From the NCBI RefSeq assembly GCF_036010485.1, contig NZ_CP108568.1:2812001-2876000 (forward strand): a DNA stretch of 64,000 nt, given 5' to 3'. The position numbers and the translations under genes are program-made. The notes beneath the pieces were generated by a model, which was not told the DNA's origin, ran no database searches, and worked only from the letters and a program-made list of their open reading frames with translations. This stretch comes from Streptomyces sp. NBC_01198 (lineage in GTDB: Bacteria; Actinomycetota; Actinomycetes; Streptomycetales; Streptomycetaceae). Shown one piece after another: positions 63,348-64,000 of the stretch (position 1 is the stretch's first letter; each line of letters starts with the position of its first letter).

Positions 63348-63872
63348 ATGTCAATCGGCCACACCTTGCTCGGACTTCTGGAGTCCGGCCCGCGCCACGG
63401 TTACGACCTCAAGCGCGCCTTCGACGAACGCTTCGGCCACGACCGGCCGCTCGCCTACGGCCAGGTCTACTCGACCATGGCCAGGCTGCTGAAGAACGGC
63501 CTGGTCGAGGTCGACGGGATAGAGCCGGGCGGCGGACCCGAGCGCAAGCGGTACGCCATCACCGACGCCGGGGTCACCGACGTGGAGACCTGGCTCGCGC
63601 AGCCCGAGAAGCCCGAGCCGTATCTGCAGACGACCCTCTACACCAAGGTCGTCCTGGCCCTGCTGACCGGCCGCCCCGCCGGGGATCTGCTGGACACCCA
63701 GCGCGCGGAACACCTGCGGCTGATGCGCGAGCTGACCCGGCGCAAGTCGGCCGGCGACTTCGCCGACCAGCTGATCTGCGACCACGCCCTCTTCCATCTC
63801 GAAGCCGACCTGCGGTGGCTGGAACTGACCGCCGCCCGGCTCGACCAGCTCGCCGTGGAGGTGACCAGGTGA
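63348..63872 (+). CDS. PadR family transcriptional regulator
   Basis: A 174-residue repressor. The N-terminal winged helix reads GHTLLGLLESGPRHGYDLKR, LAYGQVYSTMARLLKNGLVE and ERKRYAITDAGVTDVETWLA. The C-terminal half is a Vir_act_alpha_C-type helical dimerisation domain. The ATG at 63348 has no ribosome site but follows a -10-like TACTGT and a perfect operator, so it is taken as the true, leaderless start, although the frame is open further upstream. The stop overlaps the next GTG (GTGA). PadR regulators overlapping an ABC ATPase gene usually repress that transporter and respond to its drug or peptide substrate. Confidence 0.92.
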   Translation: MSIGHTLLGLLESGPRHGYDLKRAFDERFGHDRPLAYGQVYSTMARLLKNGLVEVDGIEPGGGPERKRYAITDAGVTDVETWLAQPEKPEPYLQTTLYTKVVLALLTGRPAGDLLDTQRAEHLRLMRELTRRKSAGDFADQLICDHALFHLEADLRWLELTAARLDQLAVEVTR

Positions 63873-64000
63873 CCGCCGCCCCCGAGCCGCTGCTCGTCGC
63901 GACCGACCTGCACAAGACGTACGGCCCCACCCCCGCACTGGACGGCGCGGAACTGACCGTGCGGCCCGGAGAGGTGGTCGCCGTGATGGGCCCCTCCGGG
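63869..64000 (+). CDS. ABC transporter ATP-binding protein, N-terminal part
   Basis: The first 44 residues of an ABC ATPase. The start GTG overlaps the PadR stop. LLVATDLHKTYGPTPALDGA and ELTVRPGEVVAVMGPSG run up to the Walker A motif, where the window ends. The short spacing to Walker A and the wording resemble MacB/LolD-type exporters. It forms an operon with the PadR regulator; the permease should lie downstream of the window. Confidence 0.93.
   Translation, partial: MTAAPEPLLVATDLHKTYGPTPALDGAELTVRPGEVVAVMGPSG

Overview
The window reads as a chromosome segment of a Streptomycetaceae-type actinobacterium (Streptomyces or a close relative). The evidence is very high GC with G/C at nearly every third codon position, abundant GTG starts, tandem PAS/GAF-PP2C-HATPase phosphatases, a WhiB-like regulator, an XRE/DUF397/Methyltransf_19 set, a DasR-type site at a chitinase, and TTA leucine codons confined to a few regulatory genes. 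No rRNA, tRNA, CRISPR array, transposase or prophage was seen. The assignment rests on gene content and synteny remembered for the family, not on a database search.

Layout. 0-2.7 kb: end of an unknown gene, a cluster of intergenic repeats, and an orphan family-5 solute-binding lipoprotein. 2.7-9 kb: a three-subunit succinate dehydrogenase operon of the mycobacterial Sdh1 type and a TPM-domain membrane protein. 9-14.6 kb: two tandem paralogous PP2C phosphatases with PAS, GAF and kinase-like ATPase domains. 14.6-17.8 kb: a TetR regulator divergent from an FMN reductase/MFS exporter pair, with a clear operator. 17.8-21 kb: an RpiB-like/SPOR-like/Nudix operon, a GntR regulator and a DUF4190 protein. 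21.1-22.7 kb: a leaderless GH18 chitinase with a DasR-like site, followed by a second copy of the intergenic repeat. 22.7-29.2 kb: SDR/LysR pair, SNF2 helicase, HTH-less LysR-type protein with a divergent DUF5997 gene, and an alpha/beta hydrolase.

29.2-39.6 kb is the accessory part. It holds a STAS protein, two GAF-ANTAR regulators, a small hydrophobic protein, a membrane-anchored pentapeptide-repeat protein, an RsbW-like ATPase coupled to a resolvase-fold protein without catalytic residues, XRE plus DUF397, a Methyltransf_19 enzyme, an AAA ATPase of the DUF234 type, a PIN-domain remnant and a complete YefM/YoeB toxin-antitoxin pair. Four genes here carry a TTA codon, so they would depend on bldA tRNA. 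I noticed none in the other genes.

39.7-57.9 kb is conserved core: ychF, a DUF6542 gene, ppgK, ispH, a lipoprotein, xseA-xseB, a DUF4245 gene, glpX, a WhiB-like gene, a DUF1707 gene, class I fumarase, a YihY-family protein and class II fumarase (fumC). A secreted DUF1996 protein and a secreted TIM-barrel glycosidase, sharing a LacI-type palindromic operator, sit between the two fumarases. 58-64 kb: a DUF402 protein, a third PP2C/ATPase phosphatase, a catalase, a decayed SPFH gene, a ribbon-helix-helix frame that lost its stop, and a PadR regulator overlapping an ABC ATPase cut by the window end.

Two signals recur. At least 13 genes have a TANNNT hexamer ending 6-7 nt before the start codon, as expected for leaderless mRNAs. 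Long perfect inverted repeats lie between many genes. The least described items are the resolvase-fold/ATPase pair, the Cys/His-rich SDH anchor, the repeat clusters, the shared LacI-type sites and the decaying SPFH/RHH/PadR locus.
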